A stretch of DNA of 64,000 nucleotides from positions 415,501 through 479,500 of the forward strand of contig NZ_CP089538.1 in assembly GCF_021233055.1 (NCBI RefSeq), given 5' to 3'. Origin of the DNA: Spirosoma oryzicola (GTDB taxonomy: Bacteria > Bacteroidota > Bacteroidia > Cytophagales > Spirosomataceae). Position 1 is the first letter of the stretch. The number at the start of each line of letters is the position of its first letter. The position numbers and the translations under genes were made by a program. Under the pieces are notes generated by a model that had not been told where the DNA came from, did not search any database, and saw only the letters and a program-made list of their open reading frames with translations. Shown piece by piece: positions 17,090 through 24,994 of this stretch.

Positions 17090-18046
17090 ATGCGTACGAA
17101 GCTATTTTTTGTCTTTACTATCCTTATTGGATTGACCGGTTTATTAACGGGTTGCGATAGCTTGCGCAACGAAGTTGATCCATCTGTGCTGGGAGCCGAA
17201 TCGCCACGGTTGGTTGTGCATGGGTTTTTATCTCCGCAAAGTAGGGTGCTTGCCGTTCGGGTGACACGCTCGCAAACGGTAGTCGGCGACAGCGTTGGGG
17301 GAGCAGTAACGATTGATGATTCGTTGGCAGATGAAGCCGACGATGTGGTTGATGCTGTCGTTACGATCTCCGAAGGGGGACGGTCGGTGAACTTACGCTA
17401 CAAAGCGAATGGGCTACCGTATTACAGTGCTCGGGCGGGAGAGCTACTAATTACAGTTGGTAAAACGTATACGCTTACGGTTCAAACGCCCAACGGCGAG
17501 CGGGCCACGAGTAGCTGTACGATACCCGGACCCGTTGATCTTACGAGCATACGATTTGATTCATTACAGTCGGGTAGAATACAGCGCTATTTTGTCCGGG
17601 CTCGCTGGTACGATGTTGCCAATCAAACCAATTACTACCAGGTTACGGGAGCGTTCCGCTTTATTGCCGATTGCCCTGAATGCACTACTAAACCGGGTTA
17701 TATAGAACGGGAAGAGTTTAGTAATTTGTCGTTTGACGATAATAGTCGGGGGCTACTTACCGATGCGGATGGGAATGACGAAATGATTTCTGGGCGAGCT
17801 TACTTAAACGGGGCAAACGTAGATACACAACTGCCGTTCAGGAGGCAATACAAAACGGCAACTGTAACCATGAACTTGCTTAACATCGAACCAAGCTATT
17901 ATCAATACTGGACAGCGGTGATTCGGCAGCGACGTACTCGCGGCAACCCCTTTGCTGAACCCGTTATGATTCCGAGCAATATTCAGGGAGGACTAGGCTG
18001 CTTTGCCGGCTACAGCAATTCGACGTTAACGCTACGAATAAAGTAA
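17090..18046 (+). CDS. DUF4249 lipoprotein, partner of TonB receptor
   Basis: This 318-residue exported lipoprotein has the signal MRTKLFFVFTILIGLTGLLTG followed by the lipidated Cys22. The rest matches the DUF4249 pattern: a first beta-rich domain of carboxypeptidase-regulatory/Ig type (about 35-140, with LVVHGFLSPQ and VTVRVTRSQ-like strands) and a second domain with a CPECTTKPGY segment near residue 198. DUF4249 proteins are almost always encoded next to TonB receptors in Bacteroidota; they probably sit at the outer membrane and help bind or pass the ligand, but the ligand is unknown. The start codon lies 1 base after the receptor stop codon. Confidence 0.85.
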   Translation: MRTKLFFVFTILIGLTGLLTGCDSLRNEVDPSVLGAESPRLVVHGFLSPQSRVLAVRVTRSQTVVGDSVGGAVTIDDSLADEADDVVDAVVTISEGGRSVNLRYKANGLPYYSARAGELLITVGKTYTLTVQTPNGERATSSCTIPGPVDLTSIRFDSLQSGRIQRYFVRARWYDVANQTNYYQVTGAFRFIADCPECTTKPGYIEREEFSNLSFDDNSRGLLTDADGNDEMISGRAYLNGANVDTQLPFRRQYKTATVTMNLLNIEPSYYQYWTAVIRQRRTRGNPFAEPVMIPSNIQGGLGCFAGYSNSTLTLRIK

Positions 18047-18058
18047 CTATAAAATAAA

Positions 18059-18099
18059 AAACGGGGTACCTCGTGTCTGGAACGCGAGGTACCCCGTTT
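18059..18099. terminator. Bidirectional terminator between DUF4249 gene and DAHP synthase
   Basis: Perfect 15-base arms AAACGGGGTACCTCG and CGAGGTACCCCGTTT enclose an 11-base loop. A-rich sequence precedes it and a TTTGG follows, so it can stop transcription from both sides of this convergent pair. Confidence 0.85.
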
Positions 18100-18114
18100 G
18101 GCAATAATAAAAAT

Positions 18115-19218
18115 TTATACGCCCTGTACGGTACTGTTTATGATTTCGGTTTGTTTCCGAATCGACTCCATGTGGATGATTTTGTAAATCTCTTCCACCA
18201 GTTCAGGATACAGACCTAATTTTTGACCCAGTTCGGTACGCGTTTTCAAGATTTCTTTCCAACGATCAGGCTGGAACAGCGTCACGTTGTTATCGCGCTT
18301 GTACTCAGCCAGACGCTCAACCAATGCCATACGAGCAGCCAGCATTTCTACAATCTGACGGTCTACGTTATCGATGCTGCGACGTGATTGATCCATGAAG
18401 CCCTGGAACTCCAGATTCTGCGATTCAACCTGGCGGATTTGCAGATGGTCGAGCATTTCGCCAAACGCGGCTGGCGTCAACTGCTGAGCGGCATCACTCC
18501 ACGCTTTATCAGGATCGATGTGCGATTCAACGATTAGACCGTCATAGTTGAGATCCATAGCCATCTGAGCCAGTTCGTTCAGATAAGCGCGCTTACCCGC
18601 CATGTGGCTTGGATCACCGATGATAGGCAGCTGAGGGAAAATAGACTTAAGCTCAATCGCCATCTGCCACATTGGCACATTACGGTATTTGCTGGCTTCG
18701 CCCGTAGCAAACCCACGGTGAATAGCGCCCAACTTTTTGATACCGGCTCCGGCCAGACGCTCGAACGCGCCTACCCATAACGCTAAATCAGGGTTAACCG
18801 GGTTTTTAACCAGAACAGGTACATCAACACCGCGCAGGGCATCGGCAATTTCCTGTACGTTAAATGGGTTAACGGTGGTACGTGCGCCAACCCACAGAAT
18901 ATCAACGCCGTATTTCAGCGCTAACTCGATATGTTCGGGAGTTGCTACTTCAACGGCAAACGGCAAGCCCGTTTCGGCTTTGGCGCGCTGAATCCAGGGT
19001 AGAGCGGCTTCGCCCATCCCTTCAAAGCTACCTGGCCGGGTGCGTGGCTTCCATACGCCTGCACGAATAACATGAACAGCCCCTAGTTCTTTCAACTGGC
19101 GGGCGGTTTCTACTAACTGATCTTCCGTCTCGGCGCTGCATGGGCCAGCGATGATCAGGGGCTTGCCGTTGGTCTCAATCCACGATCCAAGCGGCTCTAC
19201 GGCTAATTCTACTTTCAT
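18115..19218 (-). CDS. Bifunctional DAHP synthase / chorismate mutase
   Basis: This fusion protein of about 367 residues starts at the ATG at 19218; an in-frame GTG lies three codons earlier. Residues 1-260 form a type I DAHP synthase, which condenses phosphoenolpyruvate and erythrose 4-phosphate. Seen motifs include LIIAGPCSAET, HVIRAGVWKPRTRPGSFEG, GARTTVNPFNVQE and DPSHMAGKR. Residues 270-357 form a type II (AroQ-fold) chorismate mutase with RSIDNVDRQIVEMLAARM and a conserved LYPELVEEIYKIIH helix. The mutase at the C-terminus is the usual arrangement in Bacteroidota and allows allosteric control of aromatic amino-acid synthesis by prephenate or chorismate. The gene is divergent from proline dehydrogenase. 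Confidence 0.94.
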   Translation of the reverse strand: MKVELAVEPLGSWIETNGKPLIIAGPCSAETEDQLVETARQLKELGAVHVIRAGVWKPRTRPGSFEGMGEAALPWIQRAKAETGLPFAVEVATPEHIELALKYGVDILWVGARTTVNPFNVQEIADALRGVDVPVLVKNPVNPDLALWVGAFERLAGAGIKKLGAIHRGFATGEASKYRNVPMWQMAIELKSIFPQLPIIGDPSHMAGKRAYLNELAQMAMDLNYDGLIVESHIDPDKAWSDAAQQLTPAAFGEMLDHLQIRQVESQNLEFQGFMDQSRRSIDNVDRQIVEMLAARMALVERLAEYKRDNNVTLFQPDRWKEILKTRTELGQKLGLYPELVEEIYKIIHMESIRKQTEIINSTVQGV

Positions 19219-19273
19219 ACTAAACACTTAATATTCCAAGTAACACCTTTACTCTATAGGGAACTTTTCAATG

Positions 19274-19281
19274 CAAATTTA
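19274..19281 (-). promoter_or_regulatory. Possible -7 box of the DAHP synthase gene
   Basis: The minus strand reads TAAATTTG, an exact TAnnTTTG match, 55 bases before the DAHP synthase ATG. No clean -33 TTG is found at the usual spacing, so confidence is low. Confidence 0.35.
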
Positions 19282-19284
19282 TGG

Positions 19285-19336
19285 TATATTTGCAGAAGGA
19301 ACCAGCTGTCTGTCAAGCTAGTTCCTCTATTTTTCT
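19285..19336 (+). promoter_or_regulatory. TATATTTG box followed by a small hairpin and T-tract
   Basis: TATATTTG (19285-19292) is a -7-type element on the plus strand. Transcription would begin near the hairpin GGAAC-c-AGCT / AGCT-a-GTTCC at 19298-19325, which is followed by TCTATTTTTC. The pair could give a very short terminated RNA or an attenuated leader ahead of the proline dehydrogenase gene. A -33 box is not obvious. Confidence 0.35.
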
Positions 19337-19387
19337 AAAACAGTTTTCACTTTGTCAAACAGGTCGTAATCGCGATTTTAACTTAAT

Positions 19388-19415
19388 GACCGAAATTTCG
19401 TTATATATTTCGGTC
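19388..19415. promoter_or_regulatory. Inverted repeat upstream of proline dehydrogenase
   Basis: A perfect 9-base inverted repeat, GACCGAAAT (19388-19396) and ATTTCGGTC (19407-19415), has a 10-base spacer. It lies 60 bases before the proline dehydrogenase ATG in the divergent region. Size and symmetry fit an operator for a dimeric regulator, but none is encoded nearby. Confidence 0.4.
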
Positions 19416-19474
19416 GCGTTAGCCGAATACGAACCTAAGCTATAGATGTAGCGCCGTCAGAACGGAGCACTGAT

Positions 19475-20731
19475 ATGTCGAACCGAAGTAATGTAATGCC
19501 GGAGACCGTCGAACGGTTCAATGGCTCGTTTCAGGCTGGGTCGCATACGACCAACATGAAGCCTGTCTCTTTCGAGGACACTTCGATTGCTTTTTCTTCC
19601 CAGTCGGATTCAAAACTGAGAAAGACCTACTGGTTATTTGCGTTGATGAATAAAGGATGGCTGGTAAATTTAGGGACTTTTTTTATAAAGATTGCCCTCC
19701 GCCTGCATCTCCCTATTAAATTCCTCATAAAAAACACGATTTTCGAACAGTTTTGTGGGGGAGAAAGCATTCAGGATTCTGAAAAAACAATTCAGTATCT
19801 ACATAACGTACACGTAGGAACCATCCTTGACTATTCCGTTGAAGGCGAGGATAATGAGAAAAGCTTTGATGAGACAACGCTCGAAATCCTGCGGACAATC
19901 GAGCGCGCCAGTCAATCCGACGATATTCCCTTTTCTGTTTTTAAAGTCACGGGCTTAGCGTCCACTGAACTTCTGGAAGCTGTTCAGATCGGCGATTCGC
20001 TTAATAAAGAGCAGAAAGCGCAGTTTGACCGGGTTCTTAAGCGGGTTGATACCCTTTGTCGCCGGGCTTACGAACGTAATGTGCGAATCTTTATCGATGC
20101 CGAAGAAAGCTGGATTCAGGATACGATTGATACATTGGCCTACGAAATGATGGATCGCTACAATCACGAGCGGCCCGTTGTTTTCAATACTTATCAAATG
20201 TATCGGTGGGAAAGCCTGGACCACCTGCGCCGGGATGTGAACGAAGCGCACGCAAAAGGGTATTTCCTGGGTGCCAAGCTGGTTCGGGGTGCTTATCTGG
20301 AGAAAGAACGGCTTCGTTCGCACGAAGAAGAATACCAGGATCCGATTCAGGCAACGAAAGAAGATACGGACCGTGACTTCAATGCTGCTATCGATTTCTG
20401 TCTGGAAAACCGGGATGTCGTGTCATTCTGCTTAGGCACGCACAATGAGTACAGTTGCCAGTACTGTGTTCAGCAAATGAAACGGTATGAAATTGAACCG
20501 GGCGATTCGCATATTTACTTTGCTCAACTGCTCGGCATGAGCGACAACATATCGTACAATCTGGCCAATGCGGGTTACAACGTGGCTAAATATGTGCCTT
20601 ATGGACCTGTTGAAACGGTAATGCCTTATCTATTCCGGCGGGCGGAGGAAAACAAATCCATCGCTGGACAAAGCAGCCGGGAGTTTATGCTGGTCAGCGA
20701 TGAGTTGAAGCGCCGTAAAGGTTGTAATTAA
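19475..20731 (+). CDS. Proline dehydrogenase
   Basis: This 418-residue monofunctional FAD enzyme oxidises L-proline to pyrroline-5-carboxylate. The second half holds the PRODH barrel motifs: VRIFIDAEESWIQ, GAKLVRGAYLEKER, FCLGTHNEYS, and the C-terminal RRAEENKSIAGQSSREF, corresponding to the substrate-binding RRxxEN signature. The N-terminal 70 residues are variable. No aldehyde dehydrogenase domain is fused, so P5C dehydrogenase must lie elsewhere. The ATG at 19475 agrees with the start expected for the family in Bacteroidota. An inverted repeat and a leader hairpin upstream suggest regulation. Confidence 0.92.
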   Translation: MSNRSNVMPETVERFNGSFQAGSHTTNMKPVSFEDTSIAFSSQSDSKLRKTYWLFALMNKGWLVNLGTFFIKIALRLHLPIKFLIKNTIFEQFCGGESIQDSEKTIQYLHNVHVGTILDYSVEGEDNEKSFDETTLEILRTIERASQSDDIPFSVFKVTGLASTELLEAVQIGDSLNKEQKAQFDRVLKRVDTLCRRAYERNVRIFIDAEESWIQDTIDTLAYEMMDRYNHERPVVFNTYQMYRWESLDHLRRDVNEAHAKGYFLGAKLVRGAYLEKERLRSHEEEYQDPIQATKEDTDRDFNAAIDFCLENRDVVSFCLGTHNEYSCQYCVQQMKRYEIEPGDSHIYFAQLLGMSDNISYNLANAGYNVAKYVPYGPVETVMPYLFRRAEENKSIAGQSSREFMLVSDELKRRKGCN

Positions 20732-20780
20732 TTTTTCGGAAAGGCACGGCATTTGTTGCTTTGCTTTTACTGTTTATAAC

Positions 20781-20802
20781 GGCACAGCAGCGATGCTGTG
20801 CC
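20781..20802 (+). terminator. Hairpin between proline dehydrogenase and lspA
   Basis: GGCACAGCA and TGCTGTGCC form a perfect 9-base stem closed by a GCGA tetraloop (GNRA type), followed by TGTGCTTT. It lies 50 bases after the proline dehydrogenase stop codon. It would bury the in-frame ATG at 20793, which supports starting lspA at 20811. Confidence 0.6.
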
Positions 20803-20810
20803 TGTGCTTT

Positions 20811-21626
20811 ATGATCAAGAAAAGTCCCCTAAAATTTTTTATCCTAACCCTGATTCTGATTCTCATTGACCAGGGCGTGAAGCTAGCCGTTCATTTTTAC
20901 ATGGCTCCTGGCTTTGCGGGTCAAATAAAACTGGTTGGTGATTGGCTTAAACTGCATTACGTGTTGAATCCAGGAATGGCGTTCGGAATGCAGCTAGGGT
21001 ATGAGTACGGCAAATTGCTGCTGAGTGTGTTTCGGCTTTTTGCGATGGTAGGTATCGGCTATTACTTGGTTCATTTGGCGCATCGAGGGGCTCCCGATGG
21101 ATTGCTCTGGGCAATGGCTATGATTCTGGCCGGAGCCGTTGGTAACGTAATTGATAGCACATTTTACGGCGTCTTCTTGAATAATGCACCGTACGGTTCG
21201 CCGACACCCTGGTTTCACGGTCAGGTAATCGACATGGTTTTCGTCGATGTATGGGAAGGGTTTATTCCGGACTGGGTACCGGTCTGGGGGGGACAATACT
21301 ATTCAACGCCAATTTTTAACATTGCCGATTCGTGCATCTTTATTGGTGTCTGTATGATCCTAATCTTTCAGCGCCGTTTCTTTGGTGGTCATACCCTTGA
21401 AGATGGTTTGCTGCCTGTTTCTGGTCCTGATGCTACCCAAGCCGAAGTAGTACCAATGTCGGAGCTTACGGATGGAGAGTATGCCGAAAAACAGGTTGAA
21501 AAGACGAATGAAGAGCTGTCAAACGAAACGAGTAACGACGAAAAAACGTCGTCTTCTTCGGAGCCAGTGACGTTAGAAGAACCAAAAGACGAAGACTCCC
21601 TTTCGTCTGATTTAAAGAAGTCCTGA
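20811..21626 (+). CDS. lspA: Lipoprotein signal peptidase (signal peptidase II)
   Basis: This 271-residue inner-membrane aspartyl protease cleaves the signal peptide of prolipoproteins after lipidation. Four membrane helices are visible, with the early Asp in LILIDQGVK and the catalytic pair Asp115 (GNVIDS) and Asp173 (FNIADS). The usual GNxxDR motif reads GNVIDS here, with the arginine replaced. The catalytic core ends near residue 195. An extra C-terminal tail of about 75 residues is rich in Ser, Glu, Asp and Lys and is probably disordered and cytoplasmic; it has no counterpart in the short enterobacterial enzyme. The many lipoproteins in this window are its substrates. Confidence 0.93.
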   Translation: MIKKSPLKFFILTLILILIDQGVKLAVHFYMAPGFAGQIKLVGDWLKLHYVLNPGMAFGMQLGYEYGKLLLSVFRLFAMVGIGYYLVHLAHRGAPDGLLWAMAMILAGAVGNVIDSTFYGVFLNNAPYGSPTPWFHGQVIDMVFVDVWEGFIPDWVPVWGGQYYSTPIFNIADSCIFIGVCMILIFQRRFFGGHTLEDGLLPVSGPDATQAEVVPMSELTDGEYAEKQVEKTNEELSNETSNDEKTSSSSEPVTLEEPKDEDSLSSDLKKS

Positions 21627-21639
21627 TTCAATTTTATAC

Positions 21640-21699
21640 TCTAGCCATCAAAACGAAGGGCGTCTGACTGTTCAGACGCCCTTCGTTTTGATGGCTAGA
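21640..21699. terminator. Long perfect inverted repeat between lspA and Ig-like gene
   Basis: Perfect 28-base arms (21640-21667 and 21672-21699) with a 4-base loop. The core is AACGAAGGGCGTCTGA. It lies between two convergent genes, 13 bases from the lspA stop codon and 7 bases from the next stop codon, and should terminate both transcripts. Confidence 0.85.
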
Positions 21700-21706
21700 A
21701 GAGGAT

Positions 21707-23278
21707 TTATTGAGTCTCTTCTAAAGGAGTGAAATCCTTAAACGTTCGCTTGATCGCTTTGTCGGAGGCTTCTTTCTTACTTTGCCAGTTGGCGTCAAGT
21801 TCTAAGGCAACCAGTCCGCTTAAGCTCATCGCGCTCCGAAAATCGTCCAGTTTTTTAACAAACTCATTGCTTCGGCGGGATGATTTGAGCGAAAACTCCC
21901 GGGCAAAAACATCTCCTTTGTTCTGCAACTCTGATTTCTTTCCCAACACGTAATTATAGCGGTCGAGTAGGTCTTTCATCGATTTGCCAATAACTTCCGT
22001 TGCTTCCAGTGTTCCCATCGTCAGAACGGCGGTACCACCAATTGCTGAAATGAGACGCTGTTGATCTGGCCTGTCAGCCGTTATTGCTGGCGATACGCCC
22101 GTGACTGCGCCCAGGGATGCGTTGGCAACCGAGCGGTTCCGTTTGCCGCCTTTAGCCCGCTTATAATCTTTCTTGAGCTGTTCTTCTTTTTCGCCTAATT
22201 GTTCGACCAATCCCCAAGCCTGTACAAGTAGCTGACGATAGAGCGAGTAGTAGTACCGATCTTTCTCTAATTCGTTTACGGTATTGATTACGGTAAATGT
22301 GATGCGACGTTCCTCCCGGTTCTTCGCTTTGTCAAGGGCGTAGAACGTGATTTGCGTGTTTAGTGAATCATAGGGGTCCTTTACGAAGTCGTAGCCGGGC
22401 TGCCAGATAAATTCGTACTGGTTATCCGTGTTTTTCACTAAGCTTGTCTTGGGTATTTGTTGATTGTCCGACAGAAAACCGAACGTAGTAACGTCGTCTT
22501 CTCCGTTTGGATCCGAGAGGTAAAACTTAAGGTTTACCGTTGCGTTTTCCTTTAGCTTGTAGTGGGTCTCTTTTGGTATAATCTGGATAATAGGAGGAAG
22601 GTCCATTTCCGTTACCTGAACCTTAAGACGGCCTTTTGTGCGCGTTTTCGCGGGCTGGTCTTCTACCCAAAATTCGATGTACTGTGGATTTTGCTTTAAT
22701 CGATTAAACTGATTCAAAGACAGCGTCCACGTCAGTTCACCCTGTGAAGAAAGCTTGCTACCTTCCGGCATCTGGTCCGCAATAGGAATAAAGGCAATCG
22801 GGTCGCCATCGTCATCGTGGACAATTTCGGGGTCGATTTTATAGGTGTTCTGCGTTCGGTAGCTCACGTAAAACGGCTGTAGGTCGCCAACGACCGGCGG
22901 GCGGTTAACGTGCATTACTTTAAAATCGACGGTCTGAGAAGCCATTTGCCCACGTCGATTTCGGGCCTCAAACGTCACGGGATAAGTCTTGGTCGTCTGA
23001 ATACGGTCGGCCAGATCGAAACCAGGAGTCCAGCTGAAATGACCCAGCGAGTCCAGGCGCATGCCTTCCTGCTTGTTGTCCCCAAAGGAATAGATTATGG
23101 TGTCAGTAGGAACTGCATTCGTTTTCAAGTCAAACTGAATCGTGCTACCTTCTGGTACCGTATTCCAGTTAGCTTGCGTAGGTAGTAGTAATTGAAATGA
23201 TTTGGCGTCCTGCGCGTAGCTGCCAACAACTGAGAGAAGTATTAGCAGCCACGCTATAGTACCGGCAGTTCGGCTCAT
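21707..23278 (-). CDS. Exported protein with Ig-like/cadherin-type repeats, function unknown
   Basis: This protein of about 523 residues starts with a signal peptide (MSRTAGTIAWLLILLSVVGSYAQ) from the ATG at 23278. Residues 25-330 hold two to three Ig-like repeats of the putative He-PIG/cadherin type, recognised by strings such as GHFSWTPGFDLAD, GELTWTLSLNQFN and YEFIWQPGYDFVKDPYDS, and by DDDGDPI and DPNGEDD acidic loops that could bind calcium. Residues 340-520 are helical and charged with no domain I recognise. It probably works at the cell surface or in the periplasm. It is transcribed toward a long terminator and has a 260-base gap before ompH, so it seems monocistronic. Confidence 0.75.
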   Translation of the reverse strand: MSRTAGTIAWLLILLSVVGSYAQDAKSFQLLLPTQANWNTVPEGSTIQFDLKTNAVPTDTIIYSFGDNKQEGMRLDSLGHFSWTPGFDLADRIQTTKTYPVTFEARNRRGQMASQTVDFKVMHVNRPPVVGDLQPFYVSYRTQNTYKIDPEIVHDDDGDPIAFIPIADQMPEGSKLSSQGELTWTLSLNQFNRLKQNPQYIEFWVEDQPAKTRTKGRLKVQVTEMDLPPIIQIIPKETHYKLKENATVNLKFYLSDPNGEDDVTTFGFLSDNQQIPKTSLVKNTDNQYEFIWQPGYDFVKDPYDSLNTQITFYALDKAKNREERRITFTVINTVNELEKDRYYYSLYRQLLVQAWGLVEQLGEKEEQLKKDYKRAKGGKRNRSVANASLGAVTGVSPAITADRPDQQRLISAIGGTAVLTMGTLEATEVIGKSMKDLLDRYNYVLGKKSELQNKGDVFAREFSLKSSRRSNEFVKKLDDFRSAMSLSGLVALELDANWQSKKEASDKAIKRTFKDFTPLEETQ

Positions 23279-23477
23279 AAGCAACAACAAAAGGTGGTCT
23301 GTCTTGAAAAACGTAAAAGTAAGGCGAAGATTTCGTCTGTTTAATTCAAAGGGACAGTTTTGATACTTTTCTTAGTTAAATCTAGGAAATGCCCTGTAAT
23401 AATTATGTTTTTCGTTGAACAAATGCGCATGTTAATGAGGTGACAGAAAGCAAGACTTTGGAGAAAATCCAATAAAA

Positions 23478-23507
23478 AATCGCTCCCTGCCAAGGCGGGG
23501 AGCGATT
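23478..23507 (-). terminator. Terminator of the uppS-bamA-ompH cluster
   Basis: On the minus strand AATCGCTCCC and GGGAGCGATT form a 10-base stem around a short spacer and are followed by TTTTTTATTGG. It lies about 30 bases after the second ompH stop codon. Confidence 0.85.
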
Positions 23508-23538
23508 ATAAGCATAAGCCGGATCGGCTATTTATTAC

Positions 23539-24195
23539 TTAGTTTTTTTTGGGCGTTGCTGCTCCTGAACCCGCGCTAGCTGGTTTGCTTGCGTTGTTGG
23601 TAGCGGCTGGCGTCGCAATCTTGGTTGGGTCGATACCCAATTTTTTCAGCACTAGCTCTGTAATGTTATTTTCTTCTGGAGCTACTAACAGGATTGGAGT
23701 CGTGTTGGCACCAGCGTCCAAGTTGAAAACGTACGTATACGCGTTTTCTTTGGCTACCGCATCAATTGCTTTTTGAATCTTCTGCACAACAGGATTAACC
23801 AGCTGGCCATATTTGTTTTGCAGCGATTGCTCAGCGGTCCGACCAAACTCCTGAATCCGACCTTGCAAACCCTGCAATTCCGTTTCGCGGTCTTTGCGGA
23901 TAACATCCGTCATCTGCGCTGCGCCTTTTTCGTAAGCACCGTATTTATCTTCCAGTTCCTTCTGCATCCGCTTCAGTTCGTTTTCCGACTGCGTGCGCTG
24001 GATCGTCAGTTGGTTCTGGATGTCTTTTGCTTCAGGCGTTTGCGCGAGGATATAATCAATATTCGTATAGCCTAACTTCAGTGAAGCAGCTGCGGTTGTG
24101 GTCGGAGCTGCCGTTGTCGTTTGAGCTTGTGCCTGTGCATTCAGACCGCCTACCAAAAGAGCCGTTGCGAATGCCATGACGAGGTTTTTATTCAT
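23539..24195 (-). CDS. OmpH/Skp-family periplasmic chaperone (second copy)
   Basis: This 218-residue protein has a signal peptide (to about residue 25), a short beta part (KLGYTNIDYILAQTPEAKDI) and a long helical hairpin (about 50-130) typical of Skp/OmpH. Skp trimers hold unfolded outer-membrane proteins in the periplasm for delivery to BamA. The C-terminal 45 residues are rich in Ala, Thr and Pro (low complexity), unlike E. coli Skp. It is 19 bases downstream of a paralogue and is the last gene of the cluster. The tandem duplication is common in Bacteroidota. Confidence 0.9.
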   Translation of the reverse strand: MNKNLVMAFATALLVGGLNAQAQAQTTTAAPTTTAAASLKLGYTNIDYILAQTPEAKDIQNQLTIQRTQSENELKRMQKELEDKYGAYEKGAAQMTDVIRKDRETELQGLQGRIQEFGRTAEQSLQNKYGQLVNPVVQKIQKAIDAVAKENAYTYVFNLDAGANTTPILLVAPEENNITELVLKKLGIDPTKIATPAATNNASKPASAGSGAATPKKN

Positions 24196-24214
24196 CTCAG
24201 TTTACTTGTTTGTA

Positions 24215-24823
24215 CTACTTCGGTTTTATGGTTGTTTTATTGTCGGGGGTACCGTTGGCTGGTTGGGTTGGCGCATTAACGGCTGTTGGTTTGTTTGGCT
24301 TGTTGGCTGCATCCAAACCTAGTTCCTCCATAATGTAGTCCGTGTAATCGTGACGGGGATTCGTGTAAAGCATCGTAAAATCAGAAGCCTTGTCAAAGAC
24401 AAATTCTAATTTCTTTTGTACAGCAACTTTCTCGATTGCCCGGTTCACCAACTCCATCGGCACCTTCATCAGTTCTTTCTTTTTCTCGAAAAGCAATCCC
24501 TGATAGCCAAAGACCTTGTTGTTGTACTCTCTGGCTTCGCGTTCTTTATCGCTTAGCACCCGTTGACGGTCGCGTTTCATGTCTTCAGTCAGCAGGATCT
24601 CCTCCGCCTGATACGATCTCTGCAATTTCTCGATCTCGGCGTATTTTTCCTGAATGTCCTTCGACCACTTATCCGCAAACTTATCGATTTCGCTCAATGC
24701 CTTCTGATACTCCGGCATCTTGCCCAAAATGAACTCTGAGTCTACGTACCCAAATTTTTGTGCTCGTGCCGGTAACGCAAGACAAACGGCGCACAAAAGT
24801 ACGAAAAAAAGGCCCTTTTTCAT
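24215..24823 (-). CDS. OmpH/Skp-family periplasmic chaperone (first copy)
   Basis: This 202-residue protein has the signal MKKGLFFVLLCAVCLALPARA, the KFGYVDSEFILGKMPEYQKAL strand-helix start of the OmpH family, a long charged helical arm (about 45-115) and a Pro/Asn/Thr-rich C-terminal tail. It should be a periplasmic chaperone for outer-membrane proteins. It lies between bamA and a second ompH copy in the same direction. Sequence differences between the copies are large, which suggests an old duplication and distinct clients. Confidence 0.9.
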   Translation of the reverse strand: MKKGLFFVLLCAVCLALPARAQKFGYVDSEFILGKMPEYQKALSEIDKFADKWSKDIQEKYAEIEKLQRSYQAEEILLTEDMKRDRQRVLSDKEREAREYNNKVFGYQGLLFEKKKELMKVPMELVNRAIEKVAVQKKLEFVFDKASDFTMLYTNPRHDYTDYIMEELGLDAANKPNKPTAVNAPTQPANGTPDNKTTIKPK

Positions 24824-24994
24824 TATCAGCCGATCAATTTTTTACGCGAACTAATTGATTGTCAATTATGGATGTCAGCCTTTTGCCTGTTAGATACACA
24901 ACTAACACGAAGGTTTAATTGCGAGTTCATTGAACCGGCCATTAGGGCAACAACCCGATTTTTATCTACAACTAACGCTCAACAGTTCGAAATC

